Shown here: in pieces, positions 43,997 through 52,553 of the stretch
Position numbering within the stretch: the first letter of the stretch is position 1
Layout of the letters: every line of letters starts with the position of its first letter
From: Bog-756 sp963710495
GTDB taxonomy: Bacteria; Actinomycetota; Acidimicrobiia; Acidimicrobiales; RAAP-2
Length of the DNA stretch: 64,000 nt
Direction: 5' to 3'
Assembly: GCA_963710495.1 (NCBI GenBank)
Contig: CAVQAI010000016.1
Location: forward strand, 310,001 to 374,000
The notes under the pieces: model-generated
What the model saw: only the letters and a program-made list of their open reading frames with translations
What the model was told of the DNA's origin: nothing
Database searches by the model: none
Made by a program: the position numbers and the translations under genes

Positions 43997-44473
43997 GTGC
44001 CGAATTGGGCCGAACAGGTGACGGCGATCGCGACCGCGGTGAGTGCGGTCGGGCTGTTGAGCGCGATCGGTGCCGTCATCTTCGCCGGGGTCCAGACGCG
44101 TGAAGCCCGAATCGGCCGACAGGCCGAGATGGCCGCCGAGTTCTTCAGACGCTGGAGCGAAGGCCCGTTGGTCGAGACACGTCGCCTCGTTGCTCAATTC
44201 GAGACAAAGGAGGAGCTGCGAGACGCCCTGCTGAGGTTCGTCGCCGAGAACTCGGTCGAGGCCTATGTCCTGTACCGCGAGCTCGACTATTTCGAGCAAC
44301 TCGGTGCCCTCGAGGCACACGGAGGGTTCGACTTCGAGCTCATCAGGATGCTCCTCGGTCGTCGCCTCATCGAGCGTTGGGAGATGTGGCAACCGTCGAT
44401 CGAAGCGATCGGGGGCGCCGCCGTCTATCCGATGTTCGAGGGGCTGGTGTCCAAGATGCGGGCCACCATCTGA
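43997..44473 (+). CDS. Small membrane-anchored protein, DUF4760-like
   Basis: A 158-residue protein with one membrane helix at about residues 8-33 (VTAIATAVSAVGLLSAIGAV) and a cytoplasmic helical domain with REARIGRQAEMAAEFFRRW. The arrangement resembles DUF4760-type proteins, which have no known activity. GGAGGA fixes GTG 43997 as start. It is a single gene. Confidence 0.55.
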   Translation: MPNWAEQVTAIATAVSAVGLLSAIGAVIFAGVQTREARIGRQAEMAAEFFRRWSEGPLVETRRLVAQFETKEELRDALLRFVAENSVEAYVLYRELDYFEQLGALEAHGGFDFELIRMLLGRRLIERWEMWQPSIEAIGGAAVYPMFEGLVSKMRATI

Positions 44474-44621
44474 TCGATCCGGCTCCGAGGACCCGACCCG
44501 GGACGAGACCACGTCAGATCGCCGGTGTGTCGGGACGCCGCGGCTGGTTGCGGCGGTCTCGATCGGGTGCGCTCCCGGGTCGACCGGCGGCGAGTGCCGT
44601 GGTCGTCGGAGACGATCTCGC

Positions 44622-45176
44622 TCAGCGGTGTGCGATCGTTTGCGTCCAGCTGTCCGGTGCGAAGCCGTCGAGGAACTCCCGACGGTGCCGGAAGTACCAC
44701 CGGTCGTCGATCTGGCAGTACCGGTCGACGTACCGACCCCAATGATCGAGCCCGTTCTGGCTCAGTACCTGGTAGTAGCAACGGGACGAGACGTCGTCCG
44801 GTCCGGTTACATCGATCTGGAGGGTGCTCGTGTGGTGCCGCACGATGACCGGCTCCACGGACCCGCTCCGCAGCCCCGCGGCCACACCGGTGAAGATGGT
44901 TCGGATCTCGTCCCGCCCCCGATACGGTCGACCGTCGAGCTCCATGACCGCGTCGGGCGCGAAGCACTCCAACACCTGGTCGAATCGGCCGGCATCCGCG
45001 TTGGCGTTGTAGCGGGCCACCAGATCGCGCACGCTTTCCCGGGTTACCAGCTCCCACAACTCCAAGGTTCGCTCCCACGACTCCAACGTTGCCCGGTCGG
45101 GGCTTTCCGACTGCCCTCCAATCGTTCCAGAAAGCGGAGGTGCCAGTGGAGATGATCCGTGTTGAACGGCCACCAT
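44622..45176 (-). CDS. SnoaL-like/NTF2-fold protein (hydroxylating-dioxygenase beta-subunit-like)
   Basis: A 184-residue protein. After a roughly 40-residue N-terminus the NTF2 fold begins with VRDLVARYNANADAGRFDQ and continues with ECFAPDAVMELDGRPYRGRD, including the usual Tyr and Asp residues, then VDRYCQIDDRWYFRHRR at the end. It probably uses its cavity for a small ligand; the reaction cannot be told. The start at ATG 45176 is uncertain. Confidence 0.7.
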   Translation of the reverse strand: MVAVQHGSSPLAPPLSGTIGGQSESPDRATLESWERTLELWELVTRESVRDLVARYNANADAGRFDQVLECFAPDAVMELDGRPYRGRDEIRTIFTGVAAGLRSGSVEPVIVRHHTSTLQIDVTGPDDVSSRCYYQVLSQNGLDHWGRYVDRYCQIDDRWYFRHRREFLDGFAPDSWTQTIAHR

Positions 45177-45357
45177 CACGGCGTGCAACCGACCGGGCCC
45201 CCCGAGCTGGTCCGACCGACCGACCGGCCCCGACCGGACCGAGCCGGTCGGGTGCGGTCGCCTCGGGGGAGAAGCGTGTCCCGGTCCCGGTCGATGACTC
45301 GATCCGGTGTCCCGGTCCCCGGTGCACCGGGTATGACCGCATACGCTGACCCGGATA

Positions 45358-46923
45358 GTGCGACGACGACCGGCTCGGGGGACGTCGACCGCGGGCAAGA
45401 GCGTTTCCGTCCTGCTCGCCAGCGTCTTCGCCGTGCTCGCCGGCTGCAGTGCCGCCGAATCAGGACAGGCGACACACCCGACCCTGCGTATCGCACCGGA
45501 GCCATCGGCCCGCGCCGGCGAGCTCTCGGTCCCGACCGGCCGCACGCCGACCAAAGGGCCGGTCGGCAGCGATCCCTCCGAGGCCAACGGCATCCAGCTC
45601 GATGTCCTGAGCGGGCTGCTCCATGACACACCCGTGTTCAACGGCGACTTCGCTGACCCCTACGCACTGCGGACCCCGAACGTGCTCTATCTCTACGCCT
45701 CCAATACCGTGACCACGCGCTATTCGCCCGGGGCCCACGTGCCGGTCATCGCACTTTCGCGAGATTCGGGATTCGAGGGCCGGTATCTGGGGGACGCGCT
45801 GCCCACCCTCCCCAAGTGGACGGTGCCCGGCTTCCAATGGGCGCCGTCGGTGTGGTCGCGACCAGACGGCACCTACGTGATGTACTACTCGACGCCGGCG
45901 ACCATCCCGCTTCGATGCCTCGCCGCGTCACCACCATCCGGATGCGTCACGACCACCAATGGCCGGTCAAGCGCCATGTGCATCTCCCGGGCGACCAGCA
46001 CGAGCCCGTCGGGGCCGTTCATCGACGGGTCCCCGTCCGCCATGGTCTGCCCGGTCTCGGAGGGAGGGGCGATCGACCCGAGCGTGTTCGTCACATCGGA
46101 CGGCACACCGTGGCTGCTGTGGAAGAGCGACGGGGACTGTTGCAACCTTCCGACGACCATCTACTCCCAACAGCTCTCGGCCGACGGGCTGGCGGTGGTG
46201 GGGCCGGCGCACCGACTCATCGGGGCGACACAGAACTGGGAAGGGGGTCTGGTCGAGGGGCCTTCGATGATCCAGAACGGCAACACCTACTGGCTCTTCT
46301 ACTCGGCAAACCTCTGGGGCACGGCCGGCTACGGCATCGGCGTGGCCCGCTGCGCCTCGGTGATCGGCCCGTGCACCAAGCCACTCGACCACGCCTGGCT
46401 CTCCTCTGCATCCAGTGCCAGCCAGACCGATCCGGGCCCGGGGGGCGAGGAGTTCTTCCAGGTGGGCGGACTCATCTGGATGGTGCACCACGGCCTTGCG
46501 CCCGGGCAGAGTGGCAACGATGCCGAACGGCGGCTCTACGTCGACCTGCTCGCATTCCCGAACGACCGACCACCGAGGATCGCCCCCCGGGCGCCGGCAG
46601 CCGCCTTGGCCGAGGCACTTCTCTACTACGGGGATCCCAACCTGCCGGCCCAACCCCGTCAGGCGTTCCTCACGGTCATCCACCAGGTCCATGGCGCATT
46701 CTCGGACGACTCGGACCCGGCGGTGGTGGCCGACGCCCAGCTGGTCTGCACCGGTCTCGATCACCATCAGAGTGCCGACCAGGTCATCGCATCCCTCACC
46801 AGCCGACAGCTGACCGAGTTCGAAGCTGACCTGGTTGCCATCTCCGCCTCCGAGTACTTCTGCCCCCAGGACAGCCGGCAAGCTCTGCAGGACGCTCAGG
46901 ACGCCCTCGACCAGGGCGCCTGA
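45358..46923 (+). CDS. Secreted glycoside-hydrolase family 43-like lipoprotein fused to DUF732
   Basis: A 521-residue lipoprotein. The signal peptide ends in AVLAGC near residue 29. Residues about 85-410 form a five-bladed propeller with the GH43-type acids: FADPYALRTP (base Asp), GAIDPSVFVTSDG (second Asp) and GLVEGPSMIQNG (acid Glu). Residues about 435-515 match DUF732, with AQLVCTGLDHHQSADQ and the second Cys in EYFCPQDS. This suggests an extracellular arabinan- or xylan-type glycosidase tethered to the membrane, with a mycobacterial-style helical cap. A TACGCT box lies 10 nt upstream of the GTG. Confidence 0.78.
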   Translation: MRRRPARGTSTAGKSVSVLLASVFAVLAGCSAAESGQATHPTLRIAPEPSARAGELSVPTGRTPTKGPVGSDPSEANGIQLDVLSGLLHDTPVFNGDFADPYALRTPNVLYLYASNTVTTRYSPGAHVPVIALSRDSGFEGRYLGDALPTLPKWTVPGFQWAPSVWSRPDGTYVMYYSTPATIPLRCLAASPPSGCVTTTNGRSSAMCISRATSTSPSGPFIDGSPSAMVCPVSEGGAIDPSVFVTSDGTPWLLWKSDGDCCNLPTTIYSQQLSADGLAVVGPAHRLIGATQNWEGGLVEGPSMIQNGNTYWLFYSANLWGTAGYGIGVARCASVIGPCTKPLDHAWLSSASSASQTDPGPGGEEFFQVGGLIWMVHHGLAPGQSGNDAERRLYVDLLAFPNDRPPRIAPRAPAAALAEALLYYGDPNLPAQPRQAFLTVIHQVHGAFSDDSDPAVVADAQLVCTGLDHHQSADQVIASLTSRQLTEFEADLVAISASEYFCPQDSRQALQDAQDALDQGA

Positions 46924-47064
46924 CCGGTGGGACCGGAGCCCGACCGGAGGTCGCCTCGGGGAGAGCCCGCAGAGTCGTTGGCCGCTGATCCATCAGGGCC
47001 GGAGGTCGATCCACCCCTGGTCGCCATCCTCTCCGGGTAGGAGGCGGCGACCGAGTCGGAGCGC

Positions 47065-47976
47065 CTAGCTCGAGGGAGCGGGAGGCGCCACACCGCCATA
47101 GGCGATCGTCGCACCATCGCTATCCGAGTCCGGTGCCGACGGGGTGGCGATGACCGACTTGGAGTTGACCATCTCCACCTCGTAGACCTTGTCCGCCTTG
47201 GTCTTCACTCCGTGCGGGGTGACCCTCTCGCTCTGGATCGCCGGCACGAGCAGAGGCTGGGCGGTCGGTTGGAGGACCGAGGTGTACGACCCTGGATCGA
47301 ACGTAACGTTGGTCGTCGTCGCCAGGGTGCCCAACGAGCACGCCGGCGTACAGATCGTGGTCCGCTCGTGGATCATCTCGGCACTCAAGCCGGACGACGC
47401 ATAGGACACGGTTCGGCTCCGGGTCACGCTGGTGCTGTTGTCGGTCACCTGCATCAACCAGGTGTTCGGAGCGGTCTCTCGCACCACGGTGGTGATCGAG
47501 TCGCCCGGGCCCACGGTCATCGACAGCCCAACCTCGGAAGCCGGAAGGATCTCGGTCCAGGCGCTGTAGACGGCGACCCCGTTCTCGTCGAAGCCTTGGG
47601 TGCCGGCCTGGACGAGGGAACCGTCTTTGAATCCGCCGATCCCGACCCAATCCGAGGAGACCTGCAGGCCCGGCGGCAATGCCGAGACGGTGGGGACCCG
47701 CCACGTGTCGGTGACCGAGGTGAAGATGCCCGTTTTGGCCGATTGCACATAGCCCGACCAGTTGGAAGAACCCTTGATCTTGATCGTGCTGTTCGAACTC
47801 GGAGCGAGCAGGGATCGAAACGGTCCTGGGCTCGACGGAAGCGGAGCCGGGACGAACGTGCCCCCGGTGGGTGGCCGAACCGGCGCCGCCGTGGCGGCCG
47901 ATGCCACGGCCGTGGACCCCATGGCCACTCCGCCGCCGAGTGCACCGACGGCGAGCAGCACCCTGGTCAGCTTCAT
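47065..47976 (-). CDS. Secreted G1-family (eqolisin-like) glutamic peptidase
   Basis: A 303-residue exported protein. The signal peptide (residues 1-30) ends in ASAATAAP. The beta-sandwich domain contains SSNWSGYV, TDTWRVPTVS, SDWVGIGG, SLVQAGTQG with the catalytic Gln, and SAEMIHERTT with the catalytic Glu, the pair used by scytalidoglutamic peptidase. These peptidases work best in acid. GGAGGGGG upstream of ATG 47976 is the ribosome binding site. The C-terminal Asp/Ser tail is variable. Confidence 0.82.
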   Translation of the reverse strand: MKLTRVLLAVGALGGGVAMGSTAVASAATAAPVRPPTGGTFVPAPLPSSPGPFRSLLAPSSNSTIKIKGSSNWSGYVQSAKTGIFTSVTDTWRVPTVSALPPGLQVSSDWVGIGGFKDGSLVQAGTQGFDENGVAVYSAWTEILPASEVGLSMTVGPGDSITTVVRETAPNTWLMQVTDNSTSVTRSRTVSYASSGLSAEMIHERTTICTPACSLGTLATTTNVTFDPGSYTSVLQPTAQPLLVPAIQSERVTPHGVKTKADKVYEVEMVNSKSVIATPSAPDSDSDGATIAYGGVAPPAPSS

Positions 47977-48087
47977 GATGGTCCCCCTCCGCCCGCACAT
48001 GCCCCAGCACCAGGAGGTTTAGCAAGGAACACGGAGGACGTCAATCGTGCCGACCGGTGACCCTACCGAGTCGGTCGTCGACCGACG

Positions 48088-48678
48088 TCAACGCGGGTCG
48101 CGCTGCAGGAACCAGTTTCGTTCCGAAAGCAGGGGGATCTCTTCGACAACCTCGAATCCCAGACCGATGTAGAACCGCACGTTCTCCGGCTTGTCGGTCT
48201 CCAACCAGGCGACCCGCCCGTGTTCGTCGAACTCGCGGCACAGGAGCTGCATGGCTGCCCGTCCGATGCCCATGCCCTGAAAGCCCGGTTCGACGCCGAC
48301 CGGCCCGACGTGCCAGTGGGACGACGGCAGATCGTGTGCAGCCAACAGGGACCCCATATAAAGGAAACGGTCCGCGTCGCTGGCCTCAGGAGGAGGAACG
48401 TCGAGCGCCCGGATCTCCGGCGGGAGCATGGAGACGATGCAGGCGCCCGGTGGAACGGCGGCGGCGACACCGAGGACGCAGGAACCCCGGCGGACCCCGG
48501 CGATGCGGGCCTCAGCCAGCATGTCGCCGAACGTGCGGTGAAACATCTCCATGCGAACCAGTGGATCCTTGGACACCGCCACCGAGCTCGGGTTGTCGCG
48601 AAGCGCTCGGGCCGTGACCCCGGCTGCTTGGTCGACCTGGTCCCTGCCTTTCAGCCATCCGACGTCGAAGTCAGGCAC
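48088..48678 (-). CDS. GNAT family N-acetyltransferase
   Basis: A 196-residue acetyltransferase. The acetyl-CoA-binding block is VGPVGVEPGFQGMGIGRAAM (V-x-x-x-x-Q-x-G-x-G/A), and ETDKPENVRFYIGLGFEVVE completes the fold. GTG 48678 has a TAGAAC hexamer six bases upstream, close to the leaderless box. The acceptor is unknown. Confidence 0.85.
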   Translation of the reverse strand: MPDFDVGWLKGRDQVDQAAGVTARALRDNPSSVAVSKDPLVRMEMFHRTFGDMLAEARIAGVRRGSCVLGVAAAVPPGACIVSMLPPEIRALDVPPPEASDADRFLYMGSLLAAHDLPSSHWHVGPVGVEPGFQGMGIGRAAMQLLCREFDEHGRVAWLETDKPENVRFYIGLGFEVVEEIPLLSERNWFLQRDPR

Positions 48679-48762
48679 GTCTTGGTTCTATCAGATCGAA
48701 CCCGATAGCTTCCCCGGACAGGGTCGCCGTCGAGGATCAGGGGCCCGCACCGGAGGTCGAGC

Positions 48763-49158
48763 ATGACCGAACGAACACCCGAACAGCGGAACGACGAGCT
48801 GGTCCGCGGATTTCTCGCCGCCTGGGAGCAACGCGAGACCCAATTCATCATCGACTCGTTCACCGAGGACGCCGTCTATCACAGCACCCCGTTGGCGCCG
48901 ATCATCGGAAAGCCTGCCATTGCCGAGTTCGTGGCCGGATTCGCCGACGTTCCACCGGGTCGCTTGCAGATACACCACCAACTCGCGTCGGAGACCATCG
49001 TGATGAATGAGCGGACGGACCGTATCGTGATCAATGGCAGGCCGGTGACCCTGCCCATCTGTGGTGTATTCGAGATCCAGGGCGCCCGGATCAAGGCCTG
49101 GCGCGAGTACTTCGATCTGGGGCCGGCCAAGGCCGCCTACGGCCACCCTCGGGAGTGA
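48763..49158 (+). CDS. SnoaL/limonene-epoxide-hydrolase-like protein
   Basis: A 131-residue NTF2-fold protein. ELVRGFLAAWEQRETQFIID, EDAVYHSTPLAPIIGKPAI and KAWREYFDLGPAKAAYG align with limonene-1,2-epoxide hydrolase-like domains; the terminal WREYFDL is the typical last strand. The Asp-Arg-Asp dyad of true epoxide hydrolases is not confidently placed. GGAGGTCGAGC precedes the ATG. Confidence 0.75.
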   Translation: MTERTPEQRNDELVRGFLAAWEQRETQFIIDSFTEDAVYHSTPLAPIIGKPAIAEFVAGFADVPPGRLQIHHQLASETIVMNERTDRIVINGRPVTLPICGVFEIQGARIKAWREYFDLGPAKAAYGHPRE

Positions 49159-49167
49159 GCCCTTGGG

Positions 49168-49905
49168 TCAACGGGTGACGGTAGCGAGGATCTCGGCGAA
49201 GGTACCAGGCGCCGTCACCGGAAGGAGGTGGCCCGAGTCGACACGAACGACGGTGGCGGGCGGCGGCAGCCGCCGTGCCATCTCCTCCTGTGTTTCCGGG
49301 GGTATCGGGCGATCACGCTCGTTGAGCACATAGAGGATCGGGACACCGACGACCGCCGACCAATGGACCGGCTGGAAGTAGTGATTCACGGTGTCCTCGA
49401 CGCATCGGATGGGATCGATGACGAACTTCAGCGTGTCATCATCCAGCGGATCGCCGCCGTAGGCGGTGCGGAACGACTCGGGATCATCAGGTGGGGCCGG
49501 AAGCGTGACGGCCCGCCCCTCGCGCTCGGCCGCCGCTCGGGCCAGCCGCAAGCCGTCACGATGGCGCTCCTTCATGCAGTCGATGCCACAGCCTCCCTCG
49601 ACCGGGACGAGCGCGGCGTTCAACACGATGGAGCTGATGCGGCCCTCGAGCGCGGCCGTGACACCCGGCACGACCAGTCCTCCGGAAGAGTGTGCCACCA
49701 GCGTGATCCGCCCATCGATGGTCGAAGAGCCGATGTCGGCCGCCACCGACTCGACCTCGTCGTCCACCGACAAGGTGGCAAGGTCGGCCGGCTTGCCCGC
49801 CCGGCCCGGCAGGTCGACGGCGAGGGCGGGCCGGTTGAGATGAGGGAGTAGCCGATCCCAGAATCGAGCGGTCGTGCCCCCACCGTGAACCAGTGCGAAC
49901 GTCAT
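49168..49905 (-). CDS. Alpha/beta-fold hydrolase
   Basis: A 245-residue hydrolase. FALVHGGGTTARFW is the oxyanion region, AHSSGG the nucleophile elbow (Ser), NERDRPIP the acid and DSGHLLPV the His, so the triad is complete. It resembles the small EstC/methylesterase-like group. It points away from the pel-like locus across a 300-bp gap. Confidence 0.82.
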   Translation of the reverse strand: MTFALVHGGGTTARFWDRLLPHLNRPALAVDLPGRAGKPADLATLSVDDEVESVAADIGSSTIDGRITLVAHSSGGLVVPGVTAALEGRISSIVLNAALVPVEGGCGIDCMKERHRDGLRLARAAAEREGRAVTLPAPPDDPESFRTAYGGDPLDDDTLKFVIDPIRCVEDTVNHYFQPVHWSAVVGVPILYVLNERDRPIPPETQEEMARRLPPPATVVRVDSGHLLPVTAPGTFAEILATVTR

Positions 49906-50206
49906 GCTCGAGGGTCACCGCCGCGCGCGGACATGACGGTTGAGGCTACCGCCATGCGTGCACCGCCCCCCGACCGTTGTCCACCGCCGGCCGGCCGCCC
50001 GCGAGCTGGCGCCGGTCCCCCCTGTGCCTCGCCTTGGGAACGCCGGAGGTGCCCGGGGACAGCCCGACGAGGGAGATCCCGGGGAAGCCGTCCGGGGCCA
50101 CCCAGGTGAGAGCCCCCGAGCACACGGACGGCCCAGGTCGTGCCCCCGGGCCTGACAAACAGGCCCGTCATCTCAAGTTTTCCCAGCTGAGGCCGATCTT
50201 TCTTCT
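49906..50206. other. Intergenic region of 301 bp, structured leader candidate
   Basis: No gene is seen. The right half has three perfect stems on the coding strand of the pel-like locus, listed separately. The final 30 bp are AT-richer (CTTTCTTCTATGG) and could hold promoter elements. Confidence 0.5.
50087..50167 (+). promoter_or_regulatory. Possible structured 5' leader RNA of the pel-like operon
   Basis: GCCGTCC (50087-50093) pairs with GGACGGC (50126-50132), and inside it GGGGC (50094-50098) pairs with GCCCC (50112-50116), stacking directly on the outer stem. A separate hairpin, CGGGCCTG-ACAAA-CAGGCCCG (50147-50167), has eight perfect base pairs and is followed by CATCTCAAGTTTTCCC, a weak terminator-like T stretch 30 bp before the first gene. 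No known riboswitch consensus fits, and high GC content makes chance stems likely. Confidence 0.35.
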
Positions 50207-51007
50207 ATGGGGTATCGGTCCGTGACGACCCGACTCCGGTATGCCAAGCGGGTGCCGGAGCTCGACGATGTTCCCGCCTCCGAGGCGGGGGACGCCGCGC
50301 TCGCCGACGACGGGTCCGTCCGTCCGGCTGACCGCGAGGCGGCCGAGGAGATCGACGCCGTTCTCGAGATCGGAGACGGTGACACCACCTTGTTCGAGAC
50401 GGCGATCGGCGCCTTCCACGCCGGAGAGTTCGAGCGGGCCGAATCACTCTTCTTGGAGGAGGCCGAGCGAGCCCTGGACTCCGCCCCGCAACGGGCCGCC
50501 ATCGCCTTCCGCCAGGCCGCACTGGCCGCCCGCCAAGCGGGCAACCTCGACGGCTCCGACCATTGGATGAGGCTGGCCGGGCGCGAGTACCTGCGGGTGT
50601 CCGAGGACGCTCGCACCCCGTTGCCGTTCATCCGCGAAGCGGCGGTGATGGCGGCCAAGTGCTTCCTCAACGTCGAGAACATCGCGGTGGCGACCAAGGG
50701 GCTCCGCCGGGCCCAGGCCATCGAGTCCGTGCTCCGAGCCGACGACGACCTGATGGCACCGGGCACCGACATCCCCTTCGCCCGGCACGAGGCGGGAGCC
50801 CAGTCCCCCGACGCTCGGGACACCGCCAGCGGAGGACGCCGGTCGACAGACCGGGACCCGGATCGATCCGAGCCGTCGACCTCCGGAGGCCCGGAGCTCC
50901 AGGTCATGGAGCGCGACGGGTCGGTCGGGGAGGTGCGGATCCGGGAGCGGAGGGGTTCGTGGATTCGCCGGCGGCGTGATCGTCTGTCCAACAACGACGT
51001 GGCCTGA
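50207..51007 (+). CDS. Helical-repeat (TPR-like) protein, first gene of the pel-like locus
   Basis: A 266-residue soluble protein. Residues about 60-175 consist of paired amphipathic helices (FHAGEFERAESLFLEEAERA, AIAFRQAALAARQAGNLDG, IREAAVMAAKCFLN), consistent with two to three TPR-like units. The last 90 residues are charged and disordered. In pel loci PelE carries TPRs next to a membrane anchor; here there is no anchor, so equivalence to PelE is only a guess. ATG 50207 and GTG 50222 are both possible starts. The glycosyltransferase follows after 7 nt. Confidence 0.6.
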   Translation: MGYRSVTTRLRYAKRVPELDDVPASEAGDAALADDGSVRPADREAAEEIDAVLEIGDGDTTLFETAIGAFHAGEFERAESLFLEEAERALDSAPQRAAIAFRQAALAARQAGNLDGSDHWMRLAGREYLRVSEDARTPLPFIREAAVMAAKCFLNVENIAVATKGLRRAQAIESVLRADDDLMAPGTDIPFARHEAGAQSPDARDTASGGRRSTDRDPDRSEPSTSGGPELQVMERDGSVGEVRIRERRGSWIRRRRDRLSNNDVA

Positions 51008-51014
51008 ACGTCCC

Positions 51015-52553
51015 ATGAGCTCCACCACCCTGCCGGGTCGGGCCACGCTCCAGCTGGTGACCGAGCCCCATCCCGATCCCGTCCGTCAGTCCGACATCGA
51101 CATCCTGATGACCACCGAGGGCACCTATCCCTTTGTGACCGGTGGGGTGAGCACGTGGGCCCACCAACTCGTGGCCGGCCTGGCCGAGAAGCGGTTCGTG
51201 GTCTACTCCGTCGTGGCCAACACCAACATGGCCGCCCGGTACGACCCTCCACCCAACCTGGTCCACGTCGTCCAGGTGCCGCTGTGGGGCACGGAGGACA
51301 ATGCCGAATTCAACCCGCGCCCGGGGTGGATCGTCCGACGGCTGCGCCGGCCCGGGCGGCGCTTCGACGAGGAGTTCCTACCCGCCTACGCCCAGCTGGT
51401 GGTGGCGGTGGCCATGGGTGAGGGCCGGGCCGACGACCTGGTGGACGCGCTCTGCGCCCTGTCGGCGTACTCGGAGCGCTTCAGCCTGAAGCTGGCCATG
51501 CGGGACAGCCGGACCTGGCGCCTCTTCCGCGACACGCTCGCCACCCACCCGCTCTACCGCAAGCTGAGCACCTACGAGGCCATCGACCTGGCCCGATCCG
51601 TCTACCGCTATCTGGCTCCCCTGGACTACCCACCGGAGCTCCCGGGTCTCGTGCACGCCTCGGCCGCCGCCTTCTGCGCCATTCCGGCGGTCGTGCTGCG
51701 CAAACGGTTCGGCATCCCGTTTCTACTCACCGAGCACGGCGTCTACTACCGCGAGCGCCTCCTGGCCCTCGGCCGCAACAAGACCAACAGCCCACACCGG
51801 GTGTTCCTGTCCAACTTCTACGCCGCCGTCGTGTCCATGGCCTATTCCTGTGCCGACCTCGTGGCACCGGTGGCACGCTTCAACGCCGCCTGGGAGATGC
51901 GGCTCGGGGTCGAGGAGTCCAAGATCCGCCCGACACCCAACGGGGTTGATCCCGACCGCTTCCCGCTCGAGCGGCCGGCGGGGAGCGGTGACGGCCCCCT
52001 CACGCTGGTGACCGTGGCCCGACTAGAGCGGCTGAAGGACATCCACACGCTGCTCCGGGCGTTCTCAATCGTCCGCGATCGCATCCCCGGGGTCCGGTTG
52101 CTGATCCACGGCCCCGAGAGTGACCTCGCCTACGCCTGGAGTTGCTATGCCTTGGCGGAACAGCTGGGACTGGGCGAGTCGTGCGCCTTCATGGGCCCCA
52201 CGGCCGACGTGGGCGGGGCGCTCAACGAGGGCGACATCGCCGTGCTGTCGAGCATCTCGGAGGGCTTCCCCTTTGCCGCCGTCGAAGCGCTCATGGCCGG
52301 CCGCCCCATGGTGGCCACCGAAGTGGGCGGCGTCCCCGAGGTGATCGTCCCGCCCTACGGCAGGCTGGTGGCGCCGGTCCGCCCGCTCGAGCTGGCCGAC
52401 GCCATCTGTGCCCTGGCCGCCGACCGCCCCGGCCTGGCCCAGCTCGGCGAGCTGGGGCGCCAAGCCATGCTGGAGTCGTACACCCTCCAGGTCTTCCTCG
52501 ACCGCCATCGGGCGCTCTACGACGAGGTGCGGGACCGTGTCCCCCGTTACTGA
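51015..52553 (+). CDS. pelF: PelF-like GT4 glycosyltransferase
   Basis: A 512-residue cytoplasmic GT-B enzyme. The N-terminus TTEGTYPFVTGGVSTWAHQL is the PelF hallmark for the acceptor domain and NTNMAARY follows it. The donor domain has TVARLERLKDIHTLLRAF and the GT4 E-x7-E motif in SEGFPFAAVEALMAG (about 415-425). PelF polymerises the N-acetylgalactosamine-rich Pel polysaccharide from UDP-sugars in pseudomonads and bacilli. The PelG-like gene overlaps it by 17 bp, matching the conserved pelF-pelG order. No pelA, pelD or pelB is seen in the window. Confidence 0.82.
   Translation: MSSTTLPGRATLQLVTEPHPDPVRQSDIDILMTTEGTYPFVTGGVSTWAHQLVAGLAEKRFVVYSVVANTNMAARYDPPPNLVHVVQVPLWGTEDNAEFNPRPGWIVRRLRRPGRRFDEEFLPAYAQLVVAVAMGEGRADDLVDALCALSAYSERFSLKLAMRDSRTWRLFRDTLATHPLYRKLSTYEAIDLARSVYRYLAPLDYPPELPGLVHASAAAFCAIPAVVLRKRFGIPFLLTEHGVYYRERLLALGRNKTNSPHRVFLSNFYAAVVSMAYSCADLVAPVARFNAAWEMRLGVEESKIRPTPNGVDPDRFPLERPAGSGDGPLTLVTVARLERLKDIHTLLRAFSIVRDRIPGVRLLIHGPESDLAYAWSCYALAEQLGLGESCAFMGPTADVGGALNEGDIAVLSSISEGFPFAAVEALMAGRPMVATEVGGVPEVIVPPYGRLVAPVRPLELADAICALAADRPGLAQLGELGRQAMLESYTLQVFLDRHRALYDEVRDRVPRY

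Noticed and set aside
50040..50170. A c-di-GMP (GEMM) or c-di-AMP (ydaO) riboswitch before the pel-like genes
   Set aside because: None of the conserved sequence blocks of these riboswitch classes can be found, only generic stems.
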